Below the pieces are notes generated by a model. It was not told where the DNA came from. It ran no database searches and saw only the letters and a list, made by a program, of their open reading frames with translations. Below, one piece after another: positions 22,201-34,790 of a stretch of 64,000 bases of DNA. The position numbers were made by a program, and so were the translations under genes. Each line of letters starts with the position of its first letter. Position 1 is the first letter of the stretch. Origin of the DNA: Heterodera schachtii (lineage: Eukaryota > Nematoda > Chromadorea > Rhabditida > Heteroderidae); the NCBI GenBank assembly GCA_023374025.1, contig SIJG01000069.1, positions 301,258 through 365,257 of the forward strand, written 5' to 3'.

Positions 22201-25200
22201 ATTTCCAAAAAAAGTAATTATTTTTTTATAATTGACTGTATTGCATTATTAACTAGTTTAATTAATCGTATCATATACACACTGCCTTTGTGCAGCAGAA
22301 GTCATCGCTGAAGAAAACTGCTTCATGAAAAATTAAAGCGACGTTGACGCTAATCACATTCACTGCAGAAGCGAAGATATCTTCTTTTCGCCATTTTAAA
22401 CCTTTTAAATCAATTTAATATTTTAAAATTTATACATTTTTACTGGCGGATTTCTAATTTATATGTGTCATTTGATTTAACTCAATCGCTTTATATGTTG
22501 AAGATGATTTAAAAATGCATTTGGTCTAATTAACAATGTTTAACTAATAGTTTTGTTAAATCATTTGAATCAATTTAATTGTACTTGCCTCGTTTTTAAT
22601 TTTTTTTTATTTAGTATTAATAAATTATCCCCTTATTCTTGGTTTATGGTCTATTTAATATTTAATTCTGATGGATGTGTGTGGTTTCATGTCAATTCAT
22701 ATAATAATATTCAGAATATATAAAAATCTTGATTTAAAATCAATTTCGTCTTCGTCGTCCACGACCCTAATGATTTTTTGGCCATTCTGAAGGGTGGATT
22801 TCAAAAATCAACAAAATTAAATAAGTTCTTAGTATTTGCTTATTATATATTCAGAAATTTTTTGAATTAATTATTTCATTTATTGCTTTTTATAGTTCAA
22901 TCTTATTTAATATTCATTTTAAATTTTTATTCATTTTTTCTTATTTTTCATGTCTTTATTCGTTTAGTTTCATTTTCATTAGTTTATATTTTGATTGAAA
23001 CTTTTTTTTACTTCAGGTTTAATATTTCTTTTATTTGTTCTCTGTTTATTAATACCTCTTGCTTTAAATGGACATTTACAGAGACAAAATTTTGGAAGTG
23101 GTTTTAAGTGAATTTATAAAAAATATTTTTCAATTAAAAATTTCTAAAAATAATTATTTAATAAGCTGTATATTTAAATTTGTTTTTTAAATAATTTTTT
23201 ATATTATTATGCATAGTTGCTTTCTATATTTTTAATTCTATTCTTATTTTTTGTATTCGATCATTTCATTATTATATGTTAATTCCTTTCAAAACAATAA
23301 CATATGGGTGTTGAAATTAATCCCATTGTCGTCAATAGTGAAATGATTGTTTCTTCTTAAACTTAGAATTGATCTCAAAAAACTGAATCATTATTGAAAA
23401 AAATTAATGTTATTTTTAAATTATATAATTGCTTTTAAATTTTTAATCATATTAATGAACATTCTTAATTTTTTTTCCATAGTTTGGGTTATAAACCTAA
23501 CTTTTTTTCCATAATACTACTAATTTTGAGAATTTATTTTTTCAATATTCCATTATTAAATATCTTTTATTCAGAAATTAGAGCCAAATTAATAGATGTA
23601 CAAAAAATATAAAATTGTAATAAATATAATTATATTGAATTATTATTAGATTTGTTCATTAAATATGTTTTGCATTTTTCTATAATGCGATTTTTGTTCA
23701 TTACTATTTTATTAATATAAGAGCAGAAGTTATTGTTTACAATCTATTGAATTAATCAAGTTATATTCAACTAGTTAGCTTTAAATTTATGTAAATGGTG
23801 CAAATATTCGTGAAATTGTTTTAAGTTTTATAAAGTAGAAATTTTTTAGATAAACTATTAATTATTCTTTTTTGAATTAGGGTATGCATATAATTTTCAA
23901 GCTTCCAGCCTGTCAAGGTTTATTTTTAAAAAAGATAAATTATTATTTATTTATTAGAAAAATATTATTTATTTATTTTTAACTCCATTATGTCTATAGG
24001 CAGTAGCAATATTCGAACAACCAGCATATTATTTTCTTTTTCATAATTAGTTATAATTGAAAACGGAATTGTTTTTTTTATTGTTTTATGCATTAATGTG
24101 AGGAAAAACTCGACGTCGAGTTCTCTTATGCACAATTTAAGTTTTTATTTTTTATTTGATTTTTTGTATCAATATCATATATTATTTTGCAAATTATCAT
24201 TCTAAGGTTAGTATGCATATGTAAATTCGTAAAATTTAATAAATAAATAAATTATTATAAATAAATATTATTATTTTATTTATTTATTGTTATTAGCTTT
24301 GATGTTTAAAACTCCCATGAGCGTAATAAGCGTCTCGGTGGCGTCTTTCATTGCTTCGTATGCTTGGATTAAATTTTTAAACATAAAAAAATTATTTTTT
24401 AAATTTTTTATATTTATTAAAATAAATTTTTTACATTATTTAGTTAAACTTTTAACACATGTACTCGTAGGGTATTGTTTCAAATAGGACTTTGAGCTTA
24501 ACTTTTCATTAAGTTATAATCTATTCGATTATGATTTGAATATTTAAACAACATATTAAAGAAATATTTTTAATATTGCAAAAATAATGTTTAGTTCCCT
24601 TTTATCCAATTATAATATTCTGCTACTTTTTATTTAATTATTATCTAATTTAATGATTGCTATAAACTCCTTGTAAAAAGAATCCGTTAGAAGTAATATT
24701 ATTGGGTGGTACTTGTGGCAATATATATATTTATTATTTGTTGTTTCTGACATTTATTAATTAATTAGTGCGTATTGTATTTTAATTAGCGTCATATTCA
24801 TTAATTATATGCATTAATTTTGTTTAAATATCTCGCTCCTCTGTGTCCTATTCATTTAATATTAGAGTTAATAATTTCAATTAAATATTTACTTTCTTTA
24901 TTTATGTTTCTAGTTTACTATCAAATGTAAGTTATATTCTGGGTTGTTTGCATTCAGTTTTTTACGAGTTTAAAACCCATGACCCAGGCTTTTTCTCATA
25001 TATTAATTAAAAAAGACTAAAAAATTTTTTAATTAATAAAAAAGTATTAGCGTAAAAATAATTTTTAAGTAGATGAAAATAAAAAATTTTTGCATCGGAT
25101 TTTCATTTTATCAATGTCATAAATTTGATTTCTAATATATTTTTGTATTTTTCATTTTCTTGGTGCAGAATAAAAAAGATAATAATTTAAATTGATATTT

Positions 25201-28200
25201 ATCAAGCGTTTCTTTTGATTAATTAGAATTTGTTTATATTTTCAAATGCTCCACTGTTACATTATAACTTTTTTATTTTTTCTATTTCAACTGATGAATA
25301 AATAATTTTATTTTTTTTTTTATAAACTAAATGAATGTTTTTAGTTTATATTTCAGCAGCTTTTGTAGCTTTATATAAAGGTGATTCTCGGACCTCGCGG
25401 TTTTGAGTATTTTTCGTGTTGGAAATATATAATATATATATATGAATGCTCAAATTTTATAATTTTTAATAGTAAATTTGTTAATAATATGCGATATTTT
25501 CATATCCAAATGTGATCAATTTTTTATTGTATATTTAATGTAAATCTCAGATTTGCTGCAGTTTATTTATTATAACTATTTTTAATTGTCATTTTTTCGT
25601 GCATTTGATTATTAATGATCAAATTTGGTTTAGCAATTAAATTTACATATTTTAATATTATAATTGATTCACTATCAATTTTATTTAAATACTTCGTAAA
25701 AATAATCTCGCATCATAGACGTCTCTGAATTTGTTTGTATAGATGCTCCTTGGGTTTCAATTTAATTATGGTAAATTAAACTTATTTTTTTCTAATTTTC
25801 TATGCTTTCTATTTATTTTATTTTTCCGATGAAAAATGATCAAAATTAACTTTTATTTGTATTTTCAATTATATTTTATTTTTTACTTTATTAATTTTTA
25901 ATTTTCTTGTTGCCGATGCGGCGACGCATGCCGGGACTGAGAATGTTGCAACACATCAGCAGTTGAATTATTTTTGATTTATTTATATTTAAAGTTTAAA
26001 ATATTTTATTAAATTCAACTGAGACTATTTTCGGTTCGTCTCAGCACGGCTTGGAATGAACAAAAATAAACTTATTTTTTATTTTTATGTGCGTTCTATT
26101 TATTTCATTTTATGACTGAAAATGATCAAACTTTTATTTTATTTTTTTCAATTATATTTTACATTTTAATAAAGAGTAATGTTCATGTATTATTTTGTAC
26201 AATCTCTTTTTGTAATGTTTTCTTATTACAGAGATTAATCATTAGAATTTTTCAGTCTTTTTGTTTTATTTATTAATTCTTTAATAATTATTAATTAATT
26301 CTTTCTTTTCTTGATTTTTGGCTCCAATTTTAATCCGAATTGTGGGTTGTTTGCAAGTGAATTTATATAAAATATTATTTCGAATCCTAAATAAATTTAT
26401 TTAAAAAATTGAAAAAAATAATTTTTTAAAAGTTGAATAATAAAAGTATTATTTTTATTCAAACTAAAAATAAATAAATTCTAAAATCAGTAAACAGCGA
26501 TTATTCTATATTTTTTTTCTTTATTCGAAAATTTTAATTAACTTATTTTATTTATGACAATAAACATTTTACTCATGCCGTGTAGCTTAAATGCGTCAAC
26601 TTTCATGGTGATACTTAACATTAATATTTACAAAATTTTTAAACATTTTTTGTTTTTTTTCTTTAAGCAAGTTGAGCTTTTTGATATTAATTGGCCCGGT
26701 TTTTTAGTTTACATTACCATAAATTGAGCCTTTAGGTTTCTCTACAACTCAGTAAATTTCCGAATTTTGTTAAAAAAGTTATCTTCATAAATTATTTTAA
26801 GAAATTTTTTATAAATAATTCTTATATTATATTGTTAATATATAAGATGCTTTAATTAGTATTTTATAGAATGAATTTTAATACTGGGCGTCAGACAAAT
26901 ATATTTTTCTCTGATCTTTTTCCTGGTAAATAGAGTAAAATTGTTGTCGAATACAGGCCTTCCTTCGCCTCTGCGACGCAGAAGCTGGTAAAAACAATTA
27001 TTTCTCTCTATAGCATTATATTGATAAGTTATTTTTCATTTTTTATAATATTGAGTTATTTAAAAAATAATTATTGAATTTTATTATGTGAATTGAAAAG
27101 AGAATAAAATTATATAGTTAATTAAAAGTATTTTAAAAAATTATTGCGTAAATCAGCATTTTTGTATCACACATTTATTTTATCAAAATCAAAAATTATT
27201 TTCCAACCAAAATTTTGTTTATTTTATTTTTATGGTGAAGAATTTAAAAGAAACTGATATTTTAAATGGTATTATCAATAGTTTCTTATAATTAATAAAA
27301 TTTCTTTTTCTTTCAATGCTTTTGCAGTGTAAATATAACTTTTTCTAGTAAAACTATTTCTATTTCAACTGCAGAATAAATAATTTTATTTATTTATTTT
27401 AAATTTTCTAAATTAATAAATTTAGATATTTTTTACAGCTTTCATTAATGCCTCATGAATCGGCGTGTTTGCATCTAGTTCTTCTTCTTTCGGTTGAAAC
27501 GGTTTGATTAAAGAAATATTTTTCAATCTAATTATTATATTTCATTAAAGTGCCAACACGTGCCCATGATGAGCTGGCAGTTTTGGTGGCGGCGACTTTT
27601 TTTAAATATTATGTTGTATTAAAAATTTTTTTTTATTATAAGGTTTTACTTAAACAAGTAGCATTATTTGCTTATAAACCATATTAATAATATTTAATTT
27701 ACATTTTTTCGATAGAATTGTTCTCTCAAGTTTTAATTAGCATTTCTATTCCTAATCGCCAATTTAAATTACAAAATAAAATTTCCAAATTAGCCGAACT
27801 ATAATGGTTTAATTTTTTTAAATATTAGAACCTTTCTTTGATTAACTTCAATAATATTTTCTATTTATTTTATTTTTTTTAATTTTCTTCTATATATATA
27901 TACTATTATTGTAATGCCAAAATAGGTAATTATCTACCAAAATGTATATATTTTAGGTTCTTCAATGAATTAAAGATAATATTAATTTTGGGTTTTTATT
28001 ACTGATACCACTTTTATCGTTTGACTTTATTTGTAATTTTAATATTTGTTAATTCTACAAAAAATTTTAGTTTTATTTGTTTCCCTGAGAGATTCTTGTT
28101 AATCTTAGTATATTTTAATTCATCATAAAGATATTTAACATTAAATTATAAATATTTTAAAAACCTTAACCATTTTCTCTTTTAGGTTTTATAATTTTAT

Positions 28201-28589
28201 AGTTTTCATCCATTTTTAATTAAGGTGAAATTAATTATCGGACCTTAGATTTATTATTTAACTTAATTTAATTTCTTAATTCTTAACTTAATATTAAGTA
28301 AATAAACAAGTTTTGTTTATGTGTAGTGTCTTTTTATTCCATGACATTCTAAATGCTGGCTTCACTAGGATGAAGATTAAAATATCTTGATTATAATTAG
28401 ATTTTAAATAAAATAAATTATTAAATATACTTTATAAAGACTTTTATTTAATTGTTATAATTTGTTCTATTCACATTACTGATTATTTTAATTTCGACGA
28501 CACTTTTTAACACGGAAAATTCAAATTAATTTATATATTCCAAGATAACTGATTACTGATTCTTTCTTATTATAATACCTTGAATTGTT
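16203..28589. other. Long gene-free AT-rich domain with diverged kilobase-scale repeats
   Basis: No protein or RNA gene can be supported. The region is dominated by TTTATT/AATTTT tracts. Small GC-richer pockets (30-120 bp) punctuate it at about 16450, 17355, 20530-20595, 22280-22390, 22750, 24300, 25395, 25915, 26955 and 27555. Several contain GCAGAAG or CGTC-type words. Segments 16300-16740, 17150-17560 and 17930-18130 recur downstream of 28 kb. Confidence 0.45.
16300..18130 (+). repeat. Diverged repeat blocks A, B and C (first occurrence)
   Basis: Block A (16300-16740) runs from ATTAACAAATCGCTATTTA through CACGTCATGCCG to CGTACTTAAAACTTTGGGAA. Block B (17150-17560) runs from GGAAGCTTAAGAAAAATTG through ACGTTAGACGCCC to TGAATTAGCTAATAAATTTT. 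Block C (17930-18130) contains CTCGATGAACTG...GTTCTGAG and TTATCGACCTTTAG. The same landmarks recur at 28590-28860 and 38310-38760 (A), 30290-30710 (B), and 29100-29300, 30870 and 33360 (C), always on the same strand. Confidence 0.6.
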
Positions 28590-29300
28590 CTTATCATTAA
28601 CAAATCTCTATTTATATTAATTTTCTTTAAAGTTATCTTTTATAAGCAGCCGAAGTAAATTTTAAAAAATTGCTGCAAAATTAATAATTTATTTTTCGAG
28701 CTTTGCATTATATTTAGTTTTTTTTTATACTTCCACGTCGCGTCGCGCCCTGTTGTACTCGGATCTCAGTTTCTTTTTTAATATTTATGGCCATATTTTG
28801 CGATTTTATATCCATATTTTTCGACCTTATTAATTGCCTATAAAAATGTTTAGTTTTATTTTGATTTCTTTCAACTTAGTATATGTATTTAGTTACAATC
28901 ATAATTATAAAGGCATTTGCACCTTGGCTCAGTATTTTTTCTTTTTTGAATCATAGTTCAAATTAAATGTAAAAATATTTTAATTAATTTAGAGTGATTT
29001 TTAAATTGTATATTTCCCTATTTTCCTGGATTAATTTTCAGGGTATTTTGTCATTATTTAGATTTTAAAAAGATTTTTTATATTTAAAATTTTAATAATC
29101 TAATTAAATGGTGTTTTTAAAAAAGAAAATCATGCTGAATATTTTAAATCATAAAACATTTTTCTCGACGAACTGAACGAATTTTTTTGAAGTTGTTTGA
29201 CAATGGTTTTATCGTCTTTTGGTGAATATTTACCGACATTTATAATATATTTATTCTTAATTTCTTTAAACATTGTATATTTAAAATTTATATTAAAATT
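28590..29300 (+). repeat. Diverged repeat blocks A and C (second occurrence)
   Basis: Block A landmarks are at 28590-28860 (TTAACAAATCTCTATTTATA, then AAGCAGCCGAAGTAAA, then CTTCCACGTCGCG). Block C follows at 29100-29300 (TTCTCGACGAACTGAACG and ATCGTCTTTTGGTGAATATT). The A-to-C spacing is shorter than in the 16-18 kb occurrence because block B is absent between them; B appears at 30290. Confidence 0.55.
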
Positions 29301-30289
29301 ATACCCAATTCTGATGAATATTCTAGATTTATTTGTGAATAAAATTCAACGAATCTGGAGGTGATCTTTAATTTTAATTAATTAATTATTAGAATTACAA
29401 TATTAAAAAATTAAGTTCATTTTTCTGTAATTTATATAACTGTGATTTTATATGCGCTTTTTCGATCTTATTTATCCATTTTTTGACAATTATTAATATT
29501 TTTCATTTTATTTATTATTTGTCTAAGTTTATCAGTTAAACAATTTAATAATTTTTATCTTCAAAAAAAATTATAAAATAAATATTTTTTAAATTATGAG
29601 TTTTTTGTTTATTCTATTATTTGCATATGACCTTGTATTTTATGATTATTCTTCTTTTTTATTTTTATATTACTTAAATGAATTAATTTACTAGAGTTTG
29701 AACATTTAACTATGAGATTTTTTGGCGATTTTGGAGATGTAGTTTTTTATATATTCTTATTATTATAAATTATTATAAATCGTAGTATTACCTTCCTTAT
29801 TTGTATTATTCGTTTTAATAATTACTTTTTTATTGTAAAAAATTCTGATGTAATTTTTTATACAATAACTGCAAATTTATATTTTGTCTCTTGAGTTACT
29901 CTGTTCTTATATAGGAAAATATGCTTCTTTTTCACAAAAATAGTTGACTACATTTTAAAATAACTTAATTTGACAACATATGCCTTAAAAGTATAAATTA
30001 ATTTATATAAATTTTTAATATTTAAATTCAAAAATATCAATAAAATTTTTATCATGTTTCAGTTTTATAATTATTTCACTCGTTTAAATTTTTAAATTTG
30101 TAACTTATTCGTATACATAGTGATAAAATGTGTGATCCCAGTGCTAAAAACTAGAGATTATTTGGTCAATTTTCTTTTTTTTATTAATTAAATTGTATAG
30201 ATTATATTTATTTAAGTGGTGATTTTATCATATACTTTTATTTATAAGTTTTTAACCAACTCATGCTCCAGTTCGATCATTGATTGACC

Positions 30290-30710
30290 ATCATTCTCGT
30301 TTGTATAGGAAGGCTTAAGAAAAATTTAGAAAATTGCCGAACATTAATTATTTCATTATGTGGACTCTGCATTATTCTGCTTGTACTCATCAGCTTGTTT
30401 AAATTTTTATCATTTTTATGTTTAATTTTATTTTTAATTCAAAATAATTTATAAATTAAAATTTTTATTAAAAAAGTTTGACATCAAGACGCCCTTGCTC
30501 GTCATCGCTGGTCGTTCTTCATTGCTCACCGGCGGGCCGTTTCTTCTTTTTCGATACGGTTTTTGTAGCTATTTTATTATAGATTGTTTTTTATAATACA
30601 ATAACGAGGCATATTTGGTATATTTTTATTATTATATTTTGTCTTAAATTGTTCTGTTCTTATAAAGATTTTGAATTGTTGAATTAGCTAATAAATTTTA
30701 AAATAGCCTT
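30290..30710 (+). repeat. Diverged repeat block B (second occurrence)
   Basis: GGAAGGCTTAAGAAAAATTT, then GACGCCC with a GC-rich insert near 30490-30540, then TTAAATTGTTCTGTTCTTAT and TTGAATTAGCTAATAAATTT match block B at 17150-17560 in order and strand. A shorter third match is at 37150-37340. Confidence 0.6.
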
Positions 30711-30830
30711 TTTGGCTATGTATATATTTGTAAAATGTATAATGAATTTCATTTTAATTTTATTATATCATTGAAAGTCTTCAAATTTCGAATAAAATTA
30801 ATTTAGTTTTGTTTTATTATGTTCTTTTGT

Positions 30831-32308
30831 TTTAATTTCAAGTGAAAGATAGAATATAAAGGGTAATTTAAATAAATTGTTTTTTTAATAAGAAAATAAT
30901 TATGAAAATTTTTAAATCAGTAAAACATTTTTTCTCGCTGAACTGACTGAACTTTAGTGATGTTCAGAGTCATTTTTATCGACTTTTGGGTGACACATCT
31001 TGGCATTTGTTAAGAATATTTATTCTTAATTTCTTTAAACATTGTTAGTTTAAAATTTATTTAAAATTAAAAACAATTTAGATGAAATAAAAAATTATAT
31101 CTTGATTTACACAGAATAAAAATTATTCACAAAATCTGGTATGATCTATAATTAAATTTATTTAATAATAAGCTTGGAATTAAAAAAATATTTTAAAAAA
31201 TCTTATTTTTTCCATAATTTATATGACTTTGATTTTATATGCATTCTTTCATTTAATTTATACAATTTTTTCTAAATTAAATATTGGTGAATAGAACAGG
31301 CATTGAACACCATATAATATCCAAATACATTATTAGATTCATATTTAAATTTGTTGAATTCATTTATTTTCATCCTGTCTGTTTTAAAAAAATTGAATTT
31401 AATAAAATAAAATTCTTAAGTGATCGGATGAACATGGTGTAATTGACTTTTTTGATAAGCTTCAAAATTTAAGATTACATGAATTCAGATTTTTGGAAAA
31501 ACTTTTTCCGATATTATGAATTTTTTTTTGAAAGTGAACCTATCATTTTGTGTCACCTATTTTCTATAAAAACTGGAAGATATTGAAGTTCAAGAAAGAA
31601 AATCTTACTTTTATCAATTAAATCTTTTTTTGTGCATTTTTCATTGTTTTGTACAATTTCAAAAAAATTTCGTCAATTAAAAAATTCTAAAAAACTCAAA
31701 TTTGGGGGTGAACCTATCATTTTGTGTCACATTGTATATAAACTAAACAAAATTTAAAGTTATTTTCTTTTTCAAAATTTACTTTAATTTATTAAATTTG
31801 AAATTTCTTTTTTATTCTTTATAAATTTCGCAGAATTAAGTTTAATTTTTAATATATATTGCTGTTTAATGTTTTTCTGTACATACATCTTTAAATGGTT
31901 GCTTTCCATTTTATTTTAATCTTGATGTCATAGGCCAGCATCCAATCGTTTTCGCAAGCCATCTGTTTTAATATGTTTGATAAATATTTAAATCTGGTTG
32001 CGGGCACGTGATTTTGACGCGTTTATATAAGTAATAATTCATGGAAATTTATTAAATTTTTGAAAATTTTAGATAAATAGCTTTTAATTCTTTTTAACTT
32101 CAATTATTATGTTTTAATCTTGTTGAAGGTACTTGATGGTATGTATTGAGCATCAAACAACAAAATTTTCCTTTTGGTACTTAATTTCAGATAACATTTT
32201 TTAAATTAATGTTTTAGAATAATTCCCAAGAAATCAAATTGATTTATCAATTTTGAAATGAGTTTATTTTTTTTAATTAGAAAACGAAATAATGAAAAAT
32301 GATTTTTG
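30831..32308 (+). repeat. Recent direct duplication, copy 1 (1.48 kb)
   Basis: From TTTAATTTCAAG to GAAAAATGATTTTTG this segment is nearly identical to 33324-34540 across hundreds of bases, including CGCTGAACTGACTGAACTTT, AGAACAGGCATTGAACACC and GGTTGCGGGCACGTGATTTT. It is longer than copy 2 mainly because of about 330 bp at 31420-31750 that is replaced by other sequence in copy 2. The extra piece carries a 23-bp direct repeat at 31534-31556 and 31708-31730. Confidence 0.88.
31420..31750. repeat. Copy-1-specific segment with a 23-bp exact direct repeat
   Basis: The word starting GTGAACCTATCATTTTGTG occurs exactly at 31534-31556 and 31708-31730, 174 bp apart. This segment has no counterpart at the aligned position of copy 2 (about 33910-34040). 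It could be an insertion in copy 1, or copy 2 may have been altered here. No terminal inverted repeat was recognised. Confidence 0.5.
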
Positions 32309-33323
32309 TACATATATAAAACGGTAAATAGAAGTCATTTAGTTTATATTTTTGCCAATTTATTATATTCTTTAATTTCATGTCAATTACTTTAGTACTG
32401 GCATTATCTTTTTTTGCCATTAGATTTATTTTTACGGCATATAATATATTTATTTTTCTTCTTCCTTCTACGTTTATACATCAAGCTTATTAAACGAAAT
32501 TTCTTCCGAATGCCAGCCTTATTCTTTTTTGAACATGTTTTTATAATCAAAATTTTTCATAAATTTTTAAAATTAATCTTCGTTGGAATCTTTTAAAATA
32601 AACGTTTTATTTTCTTTAGTCATATTATTTATTTATATATTTATTTATATTTGATACTAGTCTTATTTCTCGTTTAGTGTTTCGTGTCTTTAAATATATT
32701 TTTATTTCTTAGTTTTCTTTTTTCTGGGTGCGTTTCAAGAAATTTCTTTGTCTCCATAGTTTTATTATTCAAAATATAATATTATTATTAGTGAATAAAT
32801 AAAATAGTTTCTTAAAAAAGCTTAATATCTTCATATTTTTTTATCAAGTATATCTATTTAACGAAGTACACGAACAAAATTAATTAATTATTTCATCATT
32901 TAAGACATGGAAAATTTAAAACATGTCATATGTACAATAATGCAAGCAATGTTTTCCATTTTTTTACACGCAATTGTTAAGCTTTTTGAAATAAATATTT
33001 ATTTACTTTATATTATTAATTTTTTTTTGATTTTCTTTTGCTTTTGCTTTTACACCACATTTTTGAAAAAAAATTCTAAAATTTTTTTCCGTCATTATTT
33101 CGGGTTCTCAATTTTAGAATCTTAATATTTTCAGAATTGCTACGTACAGTTAAAATTTCAACTCGGTCGATTAACGGGAAGTGGTCAAACTAACAAAAAA
33201 TAGGGTGTCCTTATATTAATGTTATACAGTGTAATAAGAACTTTTTTTGCTATTACTTACCTCATAATTTCCTTGTCCGCTATCATTGCGTCTGACCACA
33301 GTTCATTATCAATGTCAGAAATT
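32309..33323. other. Gene-free spacer between the two recent duplicate copies
   Basis: About 1.0 kb of AT-rich sequence separates the copies. The hydrophobic frames at 32414-32596 and 32907-33125 are AT-bias artefacts. No repeat or RNA gene was recognised. Confidence 0.4.
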
Positions 33324-34540
33324 TTTAATTTCAAGAGAAAGATGGAATATAAAGGGTAATTTAAATAAATTATTTTTTTAAAATAAGAAAATGATTATGA
33401 AAATTTTTAAATCAGTAAAACATTTTTTCTCGCTGAACTGACTGAACTTTAGTGATGTTCAGAGTCATTTTTATCGACTTTTGGGTGACACATCTTGGCA
33501 TTTGTTAAGAATATTTATTCTTAATTTCTTTAAACATTGTTAGTTTAAAATTTATTTAAAATTAAAAACAATTTAGATGAAATAAAAAATTATATCTTGA
33601 TTTACACAGAATAAAAATTATTCACAAAATCTGGTATGATCTATAATTAAATTTATTTAATAATAAGCTTGGAATTAAAAAAATATTTTAAAAAATCTTA
33701 TTTTTTCCATAATTTATATGACTTTGATTTTATATGCGTTCTTTCATTTTTATTTATCCAATTTTTTCTTAATTAAATATTGGTGAATAGAACAGGCATT
33801 GAACACCATATAATATCCAAATACATTATTAGATCATATTTAAATTTGTTGAATTCATTTATTTTCATCCTGTCTGTTTTAAAAAAATTGAATTTGATAA
33901 AAATATAAAATTCTTATAAGTTTTTTGTTAAATAATTTTAATTCATTAAAAAATATATTTTTCTATTATCTCATCAATTATTTGTTCATACTATTTCCTT
34001 ATATAACTAAATAACTATATTTTTTTAATTTTTAATTTTTGTATATTCTTCGTAAATTTCGCAGAATTTAGTTTATTTTTTAATATATATTGCTGTTTAA
34101 TGTTTTTCTGTACCTACACCTTTAAATGGTTGCTTTCCATTTTTATTTTAATCTTGATGTCATAGGCCAACATCCAATCGTTTTCGCAAGCCATCTGTTT
34201 TAATATGTTTGATAAATATTTAAATCTGGTTGCGGGCACGTGATTTTGACGCGTTTATATAAGTAATAATTCATGGAAATTTATTAAATTTTTGAATTTT
34301 TTAGATAAATAGCTTTTAATTCTTTTTTACTTCAATTATTATGTTTTAATCTGGTTGCAGGTACTTGATGGTATGTAATGAGCATTAAACAACAACATTT
34401 TCCTTTTGGTACTTAATTTCAGGTAACATTTTTTTAATTAATGTTTGAGAGTAATCCCCAAGAAATCAATTTTATTTATCAACTGTGAAATGAGTTAATT
34501 TTTTTTAATTAGGAAACGAAAAAATGAAAAATGATTTTTG
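33324..34540 (+). repeat. Recent direct duplication, copy 2 (1.22 kb)
   Basis: This is the partner of 30831-32308, in the same orientation, starting 2.49 kb downstream. The identity includes non-AT-rich words and is far higher than for the other repeat blocks of this domain, so the duplication is much younger. Block C lies within it. Confidence 0.88.
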
Positions 34541-34790
34541 CTGACAAATTAATGATAAAAAACATCGATAAGGGCGTTATATAAAAAAAATTCAAATGAA
34601 AATCTTCAACAAAAAATTTCCCATAACTTTTGTCTAAGCCAACCAAATTTAACATACTTGGTATCATTCGATAGCCCTAAGTGTTTTTTCTAATAGCCTG
34701 TAAATTACAAAAAATTGGCTTTTTCAAAAAAGTTATGAGCAAAAATGTCTGAGAACCTGGTTTTGGAATTTATTTTAAATGACTGACTAA
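34541..34790 (+). repeat. Possible dispersed element with the ATAACTTTT...TTGGTATCATTCGA motif
   Basis: GC-moderate sequence starts exactly where the duplicated copy 2 ends. It contains CCATAACTTTTGTCTAAGCC and TTGGTATCATTCGATAGCCC. Related words occur in the arms of the foldback elements at 57395-57818 (GGTAGCATTCGAAAGC) and 62282-62599 (GGTATCAAACGAAAGC). The boundaries are uncertain. Confidence 0.4.
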
